From positions 2,542,001 through 2,606,000 of the forward strand of contig JAKULF010000003.1 in assembly GCA_022661535.1 (NCBI GenBank): a stretch of DNA of 64,000 bases, in the 5' to 3' direction. The translations under genes and the position numbers were made by a program. Below are positions 23,965 through 35,705 of this stretch, one piece after another (positions within the stretch are counted from its first letter, which is position 1; each line of letters starts with the position of its first letter). Origin of the DNA: Eutypa lata. Taxonomy: Eukaryota; Ascomycota; Sordariomycetes; Xylariales; Diatrypaceae. The notes below the pieces were generated by a model. That model saw nothing but the letters and a program-made list of their open reading frames with translations. It was not told where the DNA came from and ran no database searches.

Positions 23965-24862
23965 GACCCTCTCCCCCCTCCCCCTCCCCCTCCCCCTCTC
24001 CTCCGCGCAGCCCGCGGGTACGAGACGTAGAACTGCGCGAACATGTGGCACGGCGGGAGGGCCATCTTCTTGAGATCGGCGGGGTTCCACGCGCTGAGGA
24101 TGATGCGGCGGTCGTACGGCGCGGTGCGCAGCTTCCGCACGACCTCGGCCAGCTGGTCGACGCCCTGGCCCGCGTAGTCCGCCCCGCAGCCGACGTATTC
24201 GGCGCCGAAGTGGCGCCACTGGAACCCGTACACGGGGCCGAGGTCGCCGACGGCGCGGTGGGCCAGCCCCACGCTGTCCAGGAACTCCCGCGACCCGTTG
24301 CCGTCCCAGATCCGGACCCCCTTCTCTGACAGCGCCAGCGACGACGTGTTGCCCTCCACGAACCAGAGGAGCTCCGCCAGCACCGCCTTGAGGAACACGC
24401 GCTTCGTCGTCAGGAGGGGCAGGATCGCTTCCCCCGTTGCCGGGTCATGGAGGCTGAACTTGAGGGGCCGCGGCGCGAAGATCGAGTAGGTTCCTGTGCC
24501 GGTGCTGTAGATGGGGTTCCTGTTAGTATGCATGCATGTATGTATGTATGTAGGTTCATGTTGCAGGTATTGAGGGTGCCTTTTTCTTTTTAAGTCAAAA
24601 AAAAAAAAAAGAAAGCGGTTTGCGAGAAGGCTAGCTAAGTATGCATAAAAGACCTCGACTCCTCTGGAGAGAGTAAGGAAGCGATGACAGAAAAGGTCGA
24701 GGCTGCTTACCGGTCTGGGCGGTGCTCGCCATAGTCTAGAATCTCCTGCACGAGGTCTAGATATTGGTATTCCTCGTGTCTTTTGGTGGCGGCTGGCGGG
24801 GTTCCGTTCAGCGCGCCTGCTGGTACCTGTCCAGCCGTGGTTTCTATCGACCCTGGAGCCAT
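23523..24862 (-). CDS. CDC21: Thymidylate synthase with low-complexity insertion
   Basis: Exons on the minus strand are 24862-24711 and 24519-23523, giving 382 residues. The enzyme makes dTMP from dUMP using methylene-tetrahydrofolate. Conserved blocks are complete: '[12 protein letters not shown]', 'RGVR'-type '[10 protein letters not shown]', '[16 protein letters not shown]', catalytic Cys208 in 'LPPCHMF', '[27 protein letters not shown]', 'MGDAHVY' and C-terminal 'MKMSV'. Between 'FYVSYP' and 'LHCQLYQRS' lies an insert of about 54 residues: basic, then Gly8, Gln11, then Glu/Lys. Yeast and other fungi carry a short loop at this place; this one is much longer. The intron (24520-24710) starts GTAAGC and ends CTAACAG, and has TATG repeats next to the acceptor. 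GC-rich codon use. Confidence 0.95.
23929..23998. repeat. Coding simple repeats in TS: (TTGCTG)n and C-rich (CCCCCT)n
   Basis: A hexanucleotide run (about 23929-23964), read on the minus strand, codes the polyglutamine. A C-rich imperfect run (about 23967-23998) codes the glycine stretch. Both are in frame in the TS coding sequence. Confidence 0.85.
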
Positions 24863-25601
24863 TGCGTTATGGTTTTTAATTTTCCGAATTTAATAAGGTG
24901 GCGGAACGAAGGTTTCGTGATGGAGGTGTTAATAACCCGTATTGGTGTTGAAGGGGGGTAAAATTCACCGGCAAACGCGTTTTGAGACGCGTCTTGAAAG
25001 TTTAATGGGCTGCTAGCGCTACATAATTAACTAATTGTGGAGGGGTATTTTCTGGTTTGGGGCCCTACTGGTGGGCATACACTAGAGCTCTAATAACTCG
25101 TTAGTCCTACATAGCTCTAAGTTACTTAATACATACATAGACCACGGCCCTTATGTTTATTCACATAACCTGGGCTCAGGGGCGTGCGATAGATCTTAGC
25201 AATACTTCAACTAAAAAAAATAAGCAGCTATTCTGGTTTATTTTTCGGAATTCATTTTAGCTACCTGCCATTTCGCAGGCTCTTGAGTCGACTGTATGGG
25301 TTTTGGAAATCCAAAGGCCTGTGTACAGCTACTACGAAGGGAATCCCAGGACCAACTAACTATTGACAAAAGAATATACTGGTATCATATTAACTAATAA
25401 GTTTTGCCTCTAAGCTAACTAAATGGACATGGCTCTTCTCGCCAGTCGTCTTTCCTTAAAACGCCAGAATAATGCCATTGGAGCCCTGATATTTTTGATG
25501 GTGAGGTAAAAATCACCTAAACGCCATGCTAATGGAACCCGATTACCACATATAAATACACACTCACACTCACACAAACCAAAACCTACAAGCACAAATA
25601 T
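24863..25601. other. Intergenic region, TS promoter side
   Basis: This lies between the TS start and the stop of the cysteine-rich membrane-protein gene, both on minus. AACGCGTTT and GAGACGCGTC at about 24974-24994 each contain an ACGCGT core, the MCB-type element that drives S-phase genes such as TS in yeasts. That role is inferred here. No gene seen. Confidence 0.45.
24974..24995. promoter_or_regulatory. Two ACGCGT (MCB-like) motifs upstream of TS
   Basis: ACGCGT occurs at about 24975-24980 and again at about 24987-24992, some 110-130 bp upstream of the TS start codon. MluI cell-cycle boxes with this core bind MBF (Mbp1/Swi6) and control thymidylate synthase in yeast. Spacing and duplication fit, but binding in this fungus is inferred. 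Confidence 0.5.
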
Positions 25602-27098
25602 TTACATCCACATTAGGTTCCGGCTCCTTTGCCGGTTCTGCTGCCAGAGAGGCCTGTTACCGCCCCTGATCGGACCCGGAGGGGTTTCCGCAGAGTTCGG
25701 CTCCGGATTCGCTAGCTCTTCCGCGGCGGTCAGGGGCCGCGTGTCGTCGTCGGAGACCTGCCCGATCCGGGCGTCCGAGTACGCGCGCGAGAAATCGTCG
25801 ATCTCCCGCGCCGTTGGCTCGTGATGGTGGTGGTGGTAGCTGTCTTCTTCCTCGACGGGCGCCAATCCCGTCCCGACCCCAGCCACGTGCGCGGGGTCGT
25901 ATCGCTGCGGCGGAGGCACGATGGGCACCGTGCTGTAGCTGTCGCTGTTCTGGTTGTCGAACAAGCCCGAGTTCTGCTGCTCGTCGTAGGGAGAGTTGTT
26001 GTTGCCTTGATCATCTTGCCACGAGGGGAGAGGTGCAAATGCGGCTCCGTGCGAGCGGATGGGGCTGGTATGGGGTTAGCAGATCGCCCTCGACTTTATT
26101 GGGGAAGATTAAGTAGTTAGACTAAAAAAAAAGGAAAAAGTCCGCACTCACCTGCTGTACTCCGTTGTTGGCGGCGCTGCCGGAGCTGGCCCTGGTCCTT
26201 GGCGCGGATTGTTTTGCCGCCTGCGCAACAAGAAGAATGCTAATCCAGCCAAGACAAACAACCCAGCGACTGCACCAAGCGTGCCCCCGACAATAGCACC
26301 CGTCCGACTGTTTCCTGAGCCCCCATCGGTTCCCGGGGCCTCTGTGGGCTCCCCGCTAGATGTACTCGATGCACTAGATAAGGTGCCAGAGTTCGTCGAA
26401 GTGGAAGCCGACGTAGTCGTGGCGGATGAGGAACCGGTGCTGGTGGTGCTATCGGTCGAAGAACTGCTTTCTGTAGAAGGAGCGCTTCTCGTCACAGAGC
26501 CAATCGTAGTCGGTTCGGATAGCGAACTCGGCGTTTGCGTTAAATCTATCGAGGACGTCGGTAGATCTAAGGTTGACGTTATGCCATCAACGGATGTTTG
26601 AACATCTGTCGCTAGATTCGTCGTCCCGCAGCCCCATTGGAAATAATCGCCCGCATACGTATTCTTGTAGCATGAGTCCGATCCTTGGCAAGTATAAACA
26701 TATGGGTTCACTTCGGTCTGTGGGTCGCTGGCGCCATCGACACAACCCGTGAAAACCCCCGTCGAACAAGGGCCACCGTTAGGACAGCAGCCTACAACAC
26801 TATTGTCCGTATCTACTACACAATGCGATCCCGGCCCACATGTCGCCGGAAAGTCCAAGCTACCCCCTATGTAACCGCAGACCGTATTTTCTTGCCGCCG
26901 GAGTAGTTCGAGAGGCGCGATGGGGGCCTCTGTTGGTAGCAGTGGCCATGCAACCACGTTCAGTTCGTGCAACTCGACGGTCTTCGTCTGCCTTGGAAGC
27001 GCATGTCCGTCTGTTGTGCCTAATATCGAAGCGAGGAACAGAAAAGCAGCGGACGGCGGCAAACGGAGAAAGACGTCGTAAAAGGATGCGTAAGCCAT
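25602..27098 (-). CDS. Cysteine-rich, Ser/Thr-rich single-pass membrane protein
   Basis: Exons on the minus strand are 27098-26152 and 26064-25602, giving 469 residues. The intron has GTGAGT and a GCTAACC branch site and ends CCAG. There is an N-terminal signal peptide (~1-33, hydrophobic 'AAFLFLASIL'). A cysteine-rich ectodomain (~70-170) follows, with motifs 'TVCGYIGG', 'ATCGPGSHCVVD', 'VGCCPNGGPC' and 'YTCQGSDSCY'. After a Ser/Thr stalk (~185-255) likely to be O-glycosylated, one membrane segment (~266-290) ends in RRR. The cytoplasmic tail of ~180 residues is Pro/Asp/Asn-rich with a His5 run. The layout resembles fungal WSC/Mid2-type wall-stress sensors and related orphan cell-surface proteins, but I cannot assign it to a named sensor. 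The start was chosen at the first ATG giving a signal peptide. Confidence 0.82.
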
Positions 27099-29748
27099 GA
27101 TGGCCCCGAGTTTCAAGTTTGGGAACGCCCTATGTCAGGCAGGTCAGGCTTGTCAAAATGGAAGAAGGGCCTGTTGTTCGTTTTTTAGTTCTTTATTGGT
27201 TGGTGGTAGCGCAACATATGCGAAAGGAACAGATTCAAAAGGTCAAAAAGGAAGGAAGAGATCCCAGAACAAAACAAAGACGGAAATGGGAATGTTTTCA
27301 TTAATAACCGAAGCGAAGGGAAAAAAGAGACATGGGACAAGCAGGCCACCCATGAGGATCCGCTGAGCGTAAATGTACAATTCATGCAGGGTACAAGTGC
27401 GTGCAATATAGCCCAGGGTCTCGTCGTAATGGGGCTGGTGCCCCTGACAACCTAGGCAATCTGTTATATGCGATTGGTGGTTACATAGCATGGGATCCAC
27501 GCGGCCGGACACTAAAATACGGCCCAGCGACTTCTTGTTACTTGTAAGATGGGAGTTTGAATTCGCGAAGCACTGGCGTGGCTCGACTTAATTAGAAATA
27601 TATTCCTATTGGTCGGTTTCAGTCCTATATATGCCTGAACTAAGCGAGCCCATCATCAGGCTGCATACAATTCAATAAGTCAGTAAGTATAGAATGCCCA
27701 GAATGCACAAATGCAGAGGTGTATGGTGTATGATGTATGTCAGATACGACATGGATATAAATGTATATTTCTGCGTGCGGTGGTGGTGAGCATCGCCACC
27801 GACAAGGAAAACCAGCAATTAACGAACGGGCTGGTCAACCCATTTTCGGAAACATTGCAACAAATCATGAAGTAGCAGATCTGCAGGTGTTACTTTAAAT
27901 AGCAGGGTGATCGTGACAGCGGGCCCTGTGAGACAGTCGTGGCGGTGCGCAGCCACCCAGATTTTCCGCTAATCTAGATCACCTTGTTGTATGTATGTAT
28001 GTAGTTATGTATAATGTAACTTGCAGACTTGGTAGCCAGGCGGTTCTGACGTTACAGTTGGCAGCCGAGACATGTCTTTCGGGTTTCGATTGCCGATCTT
28101 GAGCCCATCACGACATAGCGCTTGCGACCTGATGATGCCTCCCGGCCCTGGATGACGATTAGCACCATTAACGGGTCGTTTGGCCGTCATCGGTGATGTA
28201 TTATGGGATTCCGGATGGCAGAACTTCAATTGTGCATGGTAGCGATTTCTCGATGCTGCCGAAAGTTATTCAAATCAATGCGATCACGACCACATATATG
28301 GATGGTCCCAGCAATCTGGTAACTTCATAGTCGAGCGGGTGTCACACGTAGAGGGTGGCTTAGATGGGTCTACATGTAAAGCCGAAAATAGGTTTACATA
28401 GGTACTAGGGTACTATATAGTTATTGAGTTCCGGAATGCGGAGAGTTCCAGCAATAGCAAGTTCTAAATGCGTTGGATAATTCCGACAGTCACATTGCCA
28501 AGGGATTTGTAGGTCACTTGCAACAATTAATATCTTCAAGCCATACAACATTAGCGCACGTCGGACAGGATAATCTTCTAACATGTAAGAAAAGGCGAAC
28601 GAAAAAGAAAGGTGTCATCCAGGGACTGTGACACCGTACTAACGGCCACAACAATCACGATACACTTCGTCTTACAACGTTGTCTCAAACCCCCGATTCG
28701 GTAGAGGAAGACTTTGTATTGCATCGGGGAAAAAACCTGACGACTTGGAGACACCAACCCATAGAATATAGATATTTTGTTATTTTCTAAAGCTGCACAA
28801 TTGTTCCGATGATCCTCGTGCTATCTCTAATGCCACCTACCACCTGATCAACCTTGACGGCATTCATCATCAGACTATCGGCTATACGAGCTTCTCAACG
28901 ACCATTTACAGAGTTATGAGATACCTCTAGTACCCCACACACGTCCCGCCTTTCGCCATCCTCTCCTCTATCAGGTTTTGCTTGCATTTTGCAGAACTAT
29001 GATAGACCCACGTGGCGACAATGTCGAGATAACTTAACCGTTTGTGTTCAATAGGATGTATATCACCCAAATTTCCCCGGCTTTAAATAGGAAATCGTCA
29101 CTGCCGACACATACCTGCTGAGGGATTGTGGAAGCTTTCTTTGCCCAAGCTTGTCCATCTGTCTACATATCTGGTCTGACCCTGACCATAGAAAGGGCTT
29201 GTCGCACTGCCACTGTGACATAAGTCAATTGTGGCGATTTCTCTTTTGACGTCATTCGAATGTGGTTAATTCAACGTAGGTAAGCTGGTAAGGTATGATC
29301 TAGAGTTCTAGCTAGACTAAATGACTGAGATATAGGATGACTACCTGACCAAACTGTTGCATCATTCAAAGTGCTCAAGGCGCCCGTTTAGTGTCATGTT
29401 TACATAGTAGAGTTTCTTAAGTTGAGACAAGGAGTTAAGCGCTCAAGGATACCCATCGCGTATTGATAGAGAAAGGCGATCTATCTCAATATAGCGGGTC
29501 TCGATGATGCTTGTTTGAGACTACTCCTTTTTAGTGGCATTGCCTAAGTTAGTTACACAGGTCCACCGTTGATAATGTTGCACGGGCCCATCGACAACTC
29601 CGCATTCCTCTACGAGAAAGCCTTTGAATAACTGACTTTTTACATCTTCATCCGTAGTAGAGTGATCCTGTGAATATTCTTCTATGAAATGACGCTCGTT
29701 TTACTCGAATATCACTAAAAAGTCCGTCATCTCTGTGATCAAACTAAC
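27099..29748. other. Intergenic region between divergent genes (2.65 kb)
   Basis: Upstream regions of the membrane-protein gene and YVC1. It contains a TATG run at about 27990-28003 and otherwise unremarkable AT-leaning sequence. No gene or RNA recognised. Confidence 0.5.
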
Positions 29749-32290
29749 ATGCCCATTCGCGTCAAGTCGCGTCGGCACCCAGAAGGGGATCGAGCCCCCT
29801 CTCCTCATTGGGGCCGACCTGATGAGAATAAGACCTCTCTTCCCGAGATAGGACCTAATGATACGTTTCGTGAAGTAGTCAAGAAGCTTTCAACGTACGT
29901 CAGACCTATCATTCGTGAAATTCTACTTGAAACTCATAGCCATTAGGTATATCGCAGATGCTGTGTACACACCGAGCACATTCGAGCAGCTCCGGACGAC
30001 CTCGGCTGGAGATTTGCTTAGAAAGCTCGTTGACCATTTAACCTACTCGGTAAACAACCCCGCGACGGTCAATGCATTGCTGTAGGTCAAATTCTCGAAT
30101 CTTCCTGGTAGGGCTGTTTGTGATGGCAAACCTCGACCCGGTCAACTCTTCTGGGTGGTCCCGCACTAGGCTGGAGTGGGTCCTGGCTGCTGGTATATGA
30201 TTTTCCGAGACGGTCGATCATGTATGGATATCACTAGGAGGTTTGAGTCTTGGTTTCATGGATTCAGAGTCACTGACGTTCGAGCAGCGCCCTTCGATGG
30301 CATTACGGCGCCATCACTGACGAGAGAGGTGTGAGTGAGGCTCGTGCCAATGCCTGCGAGATCGTTGCTTGGCGATTCCTGACTCGGCTCTCGGAACGAG
30401 AAGTCGTTGAGCTCTGTCTTTACGAGGTCCCCGACGAGAACGATAGCGATGGTTCATCTCCCGCCGGTGAGAACCCAGGCGAAGATGAGACCAACGAACG
30501 CACAGCTCTGCTGGGTGGTGCACGTGGTTCCTCTGCGCGTGGGGATTCAGATCGTTACCGCAGTGGATCCTCGAGGCGGGATTACCTGCTGCAGTCCGTA
30601 TCTAAACTGACTATGAGCATTCATGGCGGTTCTGATCTAGATGACGATGAGACCGATCCCACGGCACCGTTCATTCACCTCAATGCTTTAGAGATTGCGG
30701 CTATTGCTGATGCTAAGCGTTTCCTCAGTCAACATGTGGTGCAAAAGATCATCACGGATATCTGGAATGGCCAAATCATCTTTTGGGAACATCTTTCGGT
30801 GCACTCCACCAAGAAACCTCGGTTCTACAACCCTCACAAGGCAGATCCATTCTCACGACTTAGGGTGCCCAAGTACCTCAAAGCCTACGAAGTTATGTTC
30901 TTCGCTAGCTTCTTGTGTCTATACTACGGTGTCCTGATCGAACAGAATCGGTATGCCATCACGCCTCTCGAGATCTTGCTCTATGTTTGGTTTGCTGCCT
31001 TTTTCTACGACGAAGTTAGCGAATATATTGATGCAGGCAGCATATTCTATGCCGCAGATGTGTGGAACCTCTTCGATATGATCATGATCGCCATCGGGAT
31101 CATATTTGCTATTCTGAGTAGGGCTTACATTTCTTACTATTGAATTCTACGAATAGAACTAATCCAGACCGCAGGGTTCATTGGCCTGTCAACTATGGAC
31201 TATTACTTAGTCGATATCGCATTCGATGTCTTGTCCCTAGAAGCTCTCTTCATGGTGCCCAGAATCTGCTCCGTTCTTAGTCTATCGCCATATTGGGGCA
31301 CTTTGATCCCCTGTCTCAAAGAGATGGGCAAGGACTTCTTGAAGTTCATGGTATTTGTCGTTATCCTCTACTTGGGCTTCCTAACCACGTTCTCTTTGGT
31401 CGGGAGAGCAACGTACTCGTTCCCTCACATGGCTATGATCGTGACCAAGATCTTCTTCGGTTCGAGCTACGTCGGGTTTGATATCATGGACGAGATTGAC
31501 CCTATCTTCGGTACTATTTTTCCTCCTTGCCTTTGTGTCCTTCGCATCTCGCTAATGATAGCGCTTTAGGCCCCCCTCTCATGTTTATATTCGTCACGTT
31601 GAGTTCCATATTACTTATGGGTTCCTTGACTGGTATGCTGAGCAACAGCTTCTCCCGCGTTATACTCCATGCTCGCGAGGAATACCTTTACGTGTATAGT
31701 GTATATGTGCTTGAAGCCTCGACTAGTAACAGGCTGACACACTTCTACCGTAAGGCCCGCTCTCCAACCCATGAATATTCTGAAGCCTTGCTCATCGTAA
31801 CTCTCTAGCCCCGTTCAATCTGATTGCGCTTGTCATATTCCGTCCTCTACGCCTATTCCTCCCATCAGACAGCAAGTTCCGGCAGGCTAGGATCATCCTG
31901 CTGAAAGCAACCCACGCACCGATTGTCGGGGCCATCCACGCATACGAATGGTTCATCACGAAATTCAAGGGCTTCGAGGGCTTTGACAGCCTCCGAGGTC
32001 CGCGGAGGCAGAACTCCATGAAGCGACCGCCCGCGCCTCCTCCTCCTCACCGGCCGGACAGCCGGCCGCAGTCGGACCATCGGCCTCAGATGCCGTCAGC
32101 ACAGCGAACAACTGCAGACGTCATAGAGCCCAGGCCGGGGTCACGGGAGCCGCGGGTCGAGGATGACAATATGGACGCGCCGACCGATGTCGAGGTCCAG
32201 ATTGCTGAGCTCGCATCCAAGATCGACCGGCTTACTACTCTGGTCGTGGCGTTGCAGTCGGGGCAGGGCACACAAATGGTCCGCACGTAG
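29749..32290 (+). CDS. YVC1: TRPY-family vacuolar cation channel (Yvc1)
   Basis: Exons are 29749-29894, 29947-30081, 30288-31117, 31175-31510, 31570-31749 and 31809-32290, giving 702 residues. All junctions keep frame and restore family blocks, e.g. 'NALLALRWHYGAITDERG', 'GIIFAILRFIGL' and 'FGPPLMFIF'. The channel releases Ca2+ from the vacuole on stretch or osmotic shock. A soluble N-terminal domain (~1-300, 'FEQLRTTSAGDLLRKLVDHL', 'ANACEIVAWRFL') precedes six membrane segments beginning at 'YEVMFFASFLCLYYGVLI'. They include 'LEALFMVPRICSVL' (S4 side), 'VVILYLGFLTTFSL' (S5) and 'PLMFIFVTLSSILLMGSL' (S6). The conserved 'HAREEYLYVYSVYVLEAS' block follows S6. The basic/proline tail ends in a short coiled coil ('IAELASKIDRLTTLV'). 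The second intron (206 bp) is the longest. A missed small exon there is possible but not needed for frame. Confidence 0.93.
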
Positions 32291-33620
32291 TTAGGATGGG
32301 GTCACCGTGGGGCCGGCTTAGCCGTGTGAGTGGCAGACAGTACGCACGCAAACATATACACCGTGGTCAACTGGAAAGGTCCTTGGCTAGAACTGCATTG
32401 ATAGATTGTTGGCATTGTTGTTTGGCGTTTAGCATTCATGGGTATGACTTTGTATGAAAGAACAGGGTAGATTTACTAGATACCTTGAAATGGCACCTTT
32501 AGTGACTTATATCAATATTATCTGCGCATTGCTTGACCTTGTAGGTTCTGGCTATAATGGTTGTGCCACCTGATATCGAACGTTACCTTGAACGTCAAAT
32601 ACGAATAAATAGATTTAAGATGGTTGTTAATCTTTTATCACATATGGCTTGATACAAACAAGCTTACCTAGTGTATTCTTCAGTAATAATGGGTGCTAAT
32701 TATCTGAAATAAGTTTGAACCACAGGATTCCAACTTGGAAGCTTATGTATAATCATTGTTGAGCTCCAGCAATATTTATATTCCATATTGTAAGATTATT
32801 ATAGGGGCCTCTTACTGTAGTGTCCTTAATCGGTAAAGTTAAGTTCACATCGACTGCAGAAGAAATAGTTGACATCATATTTATAAGACTTCTGTGAGGA
32901 GGTAAGGGGTCGTTTCCAGTGCTTATGATTATTGTGGTAAAATCCTATATTGACTGTAGACTAATACTAGTGTGAATCTAATTATTATCAGTCCTCTCTA
33001 CCTTCACTGATTGAGATAATTCAAATAATGATTGTCGAGAGATTAATCAGAGAAGGAACTAAAATAGTAAAGTCCCTGAAGGAATTTACAGCTAGGGAGG
33101 TCTTTGTACCAGAGTGTTGTCACTCCTAATACGTTGAAAATTGAAATAATAAAGTACCCAGTTGCGTGGATCAGTTAGGTGATGACCTGAGGCTAGCAGG
33201 TAGAAGAAACCCCAAGATGAGGAGAGTTACCTTGCATAGAGGCCATCCTACAATTACAATAATGCTGGTGTGAAATAGTAGAGTCCACCGCAGGTGTTAT
33301 ACAACGTTTACATTTCTTACCTAGAAACCTAACCAGGTAGCACTTCATGCGGTGTTAGCCAGGAGGGTTCAAAAATCGTTGATGCTACAAATCTCTCCTT
33401 TGTGTATCAACAGGGGGGTTCCAATACAGGAAAACCTCAATATGACGAATAATGGGCGGATAGCAGTAAAAGGACTGACCACATCTTCTCCAAAGATGAA
33501 GGAGGGCGCTAGTCTAAATTATATGCAGTTTGCTCATATTTAACAGAATCTCACGACGTAAGACATGTATATGTGTGAAGCAAGCGAGAAATCAGATGCC
33601 TCGCTATTACATGTTTATAT
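32291..33620. other. AT-rich intergenic region between convergent genes
   Basis: Markedly AT-rich (32.5-33.5 kb), with no coding signal. It may contain decayed, mutation-biased sequence but no recognisable element remains. Confidence 0.5.
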
Positions 33621-34763
33621 TTAGGCTAGTAGAAACGCCTTCAAATGTCTAATATACTTCTCTCGTTGATCGACATGGGCGAAGTGAGCAGCATTGTCTA
33701 GAGTAATCCACTTGACCTTTTCGATGTTGTCGAAGAATGGCTGCATCGCCTCGTCTTGAGCTTCATCTTCGGTTGCATTGATCAAAAGTGTCGGGACTTT
33801 GATCTTATGCAGCAAGGGTACACTACTCCAGTCGCGAAGAGAACCTGATATATAGACTTCACTTGGGCCATACCTACGCATCATATTAGCCCATTGTCTA
33901 CTGCACCATCAAAATCATGGAGTTCGCTCACATAGTGCCGTAAGTAGTCGGATCCTTTGCGAACCAGTCAAGTGCCGACTGGACTTCCTTGGCCGGCCAT
34001 GGCCTAGCAAGACTTAGGTGTCTCTTGTAGAAGACCTCCAGGGCGGCCTCGTACTCGGGCTTCTCGAAATCTTGGTCCTCGTCTCCGCGATCAAGCACTT
34101 CCTGGACATCTTTCGGGAGCTGTTTTCTCAGCTTGGTAATGCCAACCCGCCAAGCATCCATGCTTGCCAGACTGCTCGAAATGACGAGACGTCGAAGGTT
34201 GGCCGAGCGCGAAGGTGTCGCAGCCCACTCGGCCGCGAGCATTCCACCCCATGAATGCCCGCACACGTCGATGGGGCGTTCTTGGAGGCCCAAGTGTGCG
34301 AGGAGATTGTCAAGTTCGTTCTTGAATAGCGCGGTGGTCCAAAAGGCTTCATCGCCGTTCTTCTCAGGCAGGTGTGTAGATCTCCCATTGCCGATCTGGT
34401 CATAAAAGACCAAGGGAGTAGATGGTGCGAGGTCGGTCAACGGGAGCAAGTAATCATGGCATGCACCCGGACCTCCATGAATCTATTTAGATCCTCGGTT
34501 AGCAATAGTTTTCGATATATAGTGTGCAAAATAATCTTCATGGACCCTTGCAACGTCGTTGGGGAAGCTGACGCCATCAAAGTACCATCATGAGATAATT
34601 GCTCTTCCAGTCCGCAAACAGGACAAACGATAATTAGCATTCAAATTTTACTTACTACAACCAAAGGAGTCAAGGACGTATTGAGATCACCAACAACTTT
34701 GTACCAGGTCTCGCAAGGCTCTGGAAGACCCGGGACCTTGAATTTTGCAAGGCCTTCTGCCAT
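33621..34763 (-). CDS. Proline iminopeptidase-like alpha/beta hydrolase (S33)
   Basis: Exons on the minus strand are 34763-34656, 34482-33932 and 33873-33621, giving 303 residues. It likely hydrolyses N-terminal amino-acid amide or peptide bonds, as in L-amino-acid amidases. Seen features: the oxyanion-hole motif HGGPG (~38-42), the nucleophile elbow GHSWGG with Ser near residue 99, an acid in 'LLINATEDEAQDE', and a catalytic His in 'DNAAHFAHVDQ'. A cap domain lies between. Intron 2 (33874-33931, 58 bp) was placed so that 'TYGTM' joins 'YGPSEVYISGS'. It uses GTGAGC, a GCTAAT branch site and GTAG. A 31-bp alternative was rejected. No signal peptide, so cytosolic. It is divergent from the PhzF-like gene, 942 bp away. 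Confidence 0.87.
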
Positions 34764-35705
34764 GATGAATCAATTAGGGTAGGTGATTGAAAACAAGGAT
34801 GCCTTGACCTAGAAGCCAAAGTTCAAACGAGATGGTGATTGAAGGGAAACTAAAAGGGGAAAGGTAAGGAAGAAGAAGGGAGGTAACCAACCTGCATGTG
34901 CAAGCGTATCCCGAGGGAGAGGCACCAACTTACCTACTCGTCATGCGCACTTAGTGGCAGCAAACATTCCGAAATGTCAGCTTTTACCCCACCTTCTCCA
35001 CGCAGTATTGAATGTAGTTATAACTACAGAAAAGAATTGGCTAAACAATACCAAGTTCGCGGTAGTAACAGAGTCTCATAAAATTAATATAGGGTGTTAA
35101 GCGTACTTACCAGCAAAAATGACTTCGAGTTTGAGCAACGCTAACTTTCAAGATAGAGCCTCCCCTTGTTAATGATTATATCTGGCCTTCTTATCCCAAT
35201 TGTGAGTTGACAGGACTTGATATCATTAGCGAGAGTTTCTTGATGACAAAAGTAAAGAACATAATGGAGTTGGTGCAATAGCGTTGCTTAAATCCTTGGT
35301 TCGACATTATAATCAGCAATTCAACTCCCTAGTTTAGGATTGCATAAATAGGAGAACTTGAATAGTTAAATATTATTATAAGCACTCTATAATACATTTG
35401 TCTTCTTTATATTTAGTACATTTCAAACTTTTGGCTCCACCTTGAACTGAATTATAAAGGTATCCCAGCTACTTACTACCTCTACTACGCAGTACTTAGT
35501 CAATGAAGACTCCACTTCATGTGAGCTTAATTTGACCCCATTTGGAAAACTTATAGTGATTCCGAATTCGGCGTCCGAGGTGACTAATAATATGCAGCGC
35601 GACACCTTTAAGGCGTGACTGTTGTATACATGTGTATAAAGCCTCGAGTCCTCACCACCTGATTATGTAGACATTAGCTAATTATCCCTATCATCAACTT
35701 AACTA
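34764..35705. other. Divergent upstream region, hydrolase / PhzF-like gene
   Basis: AT-rich between two start codons. It may serve both genes. No separate gene or clear motif was recognised. Confidence 0.45.

Noticed and set aside
23560..24219. Long Arg/Gly/Ala frame antisense-register within TS
   Set aside because: An out-of-frame shadow of the GC-rich TS coding sequence.
33901..33931. 31-bp intron in the hydrolase gene
   Set aside because: Frame works, but it is too short for this genome. A 58-bp intron ending at 33874 has a branch site and restores the family sequence.
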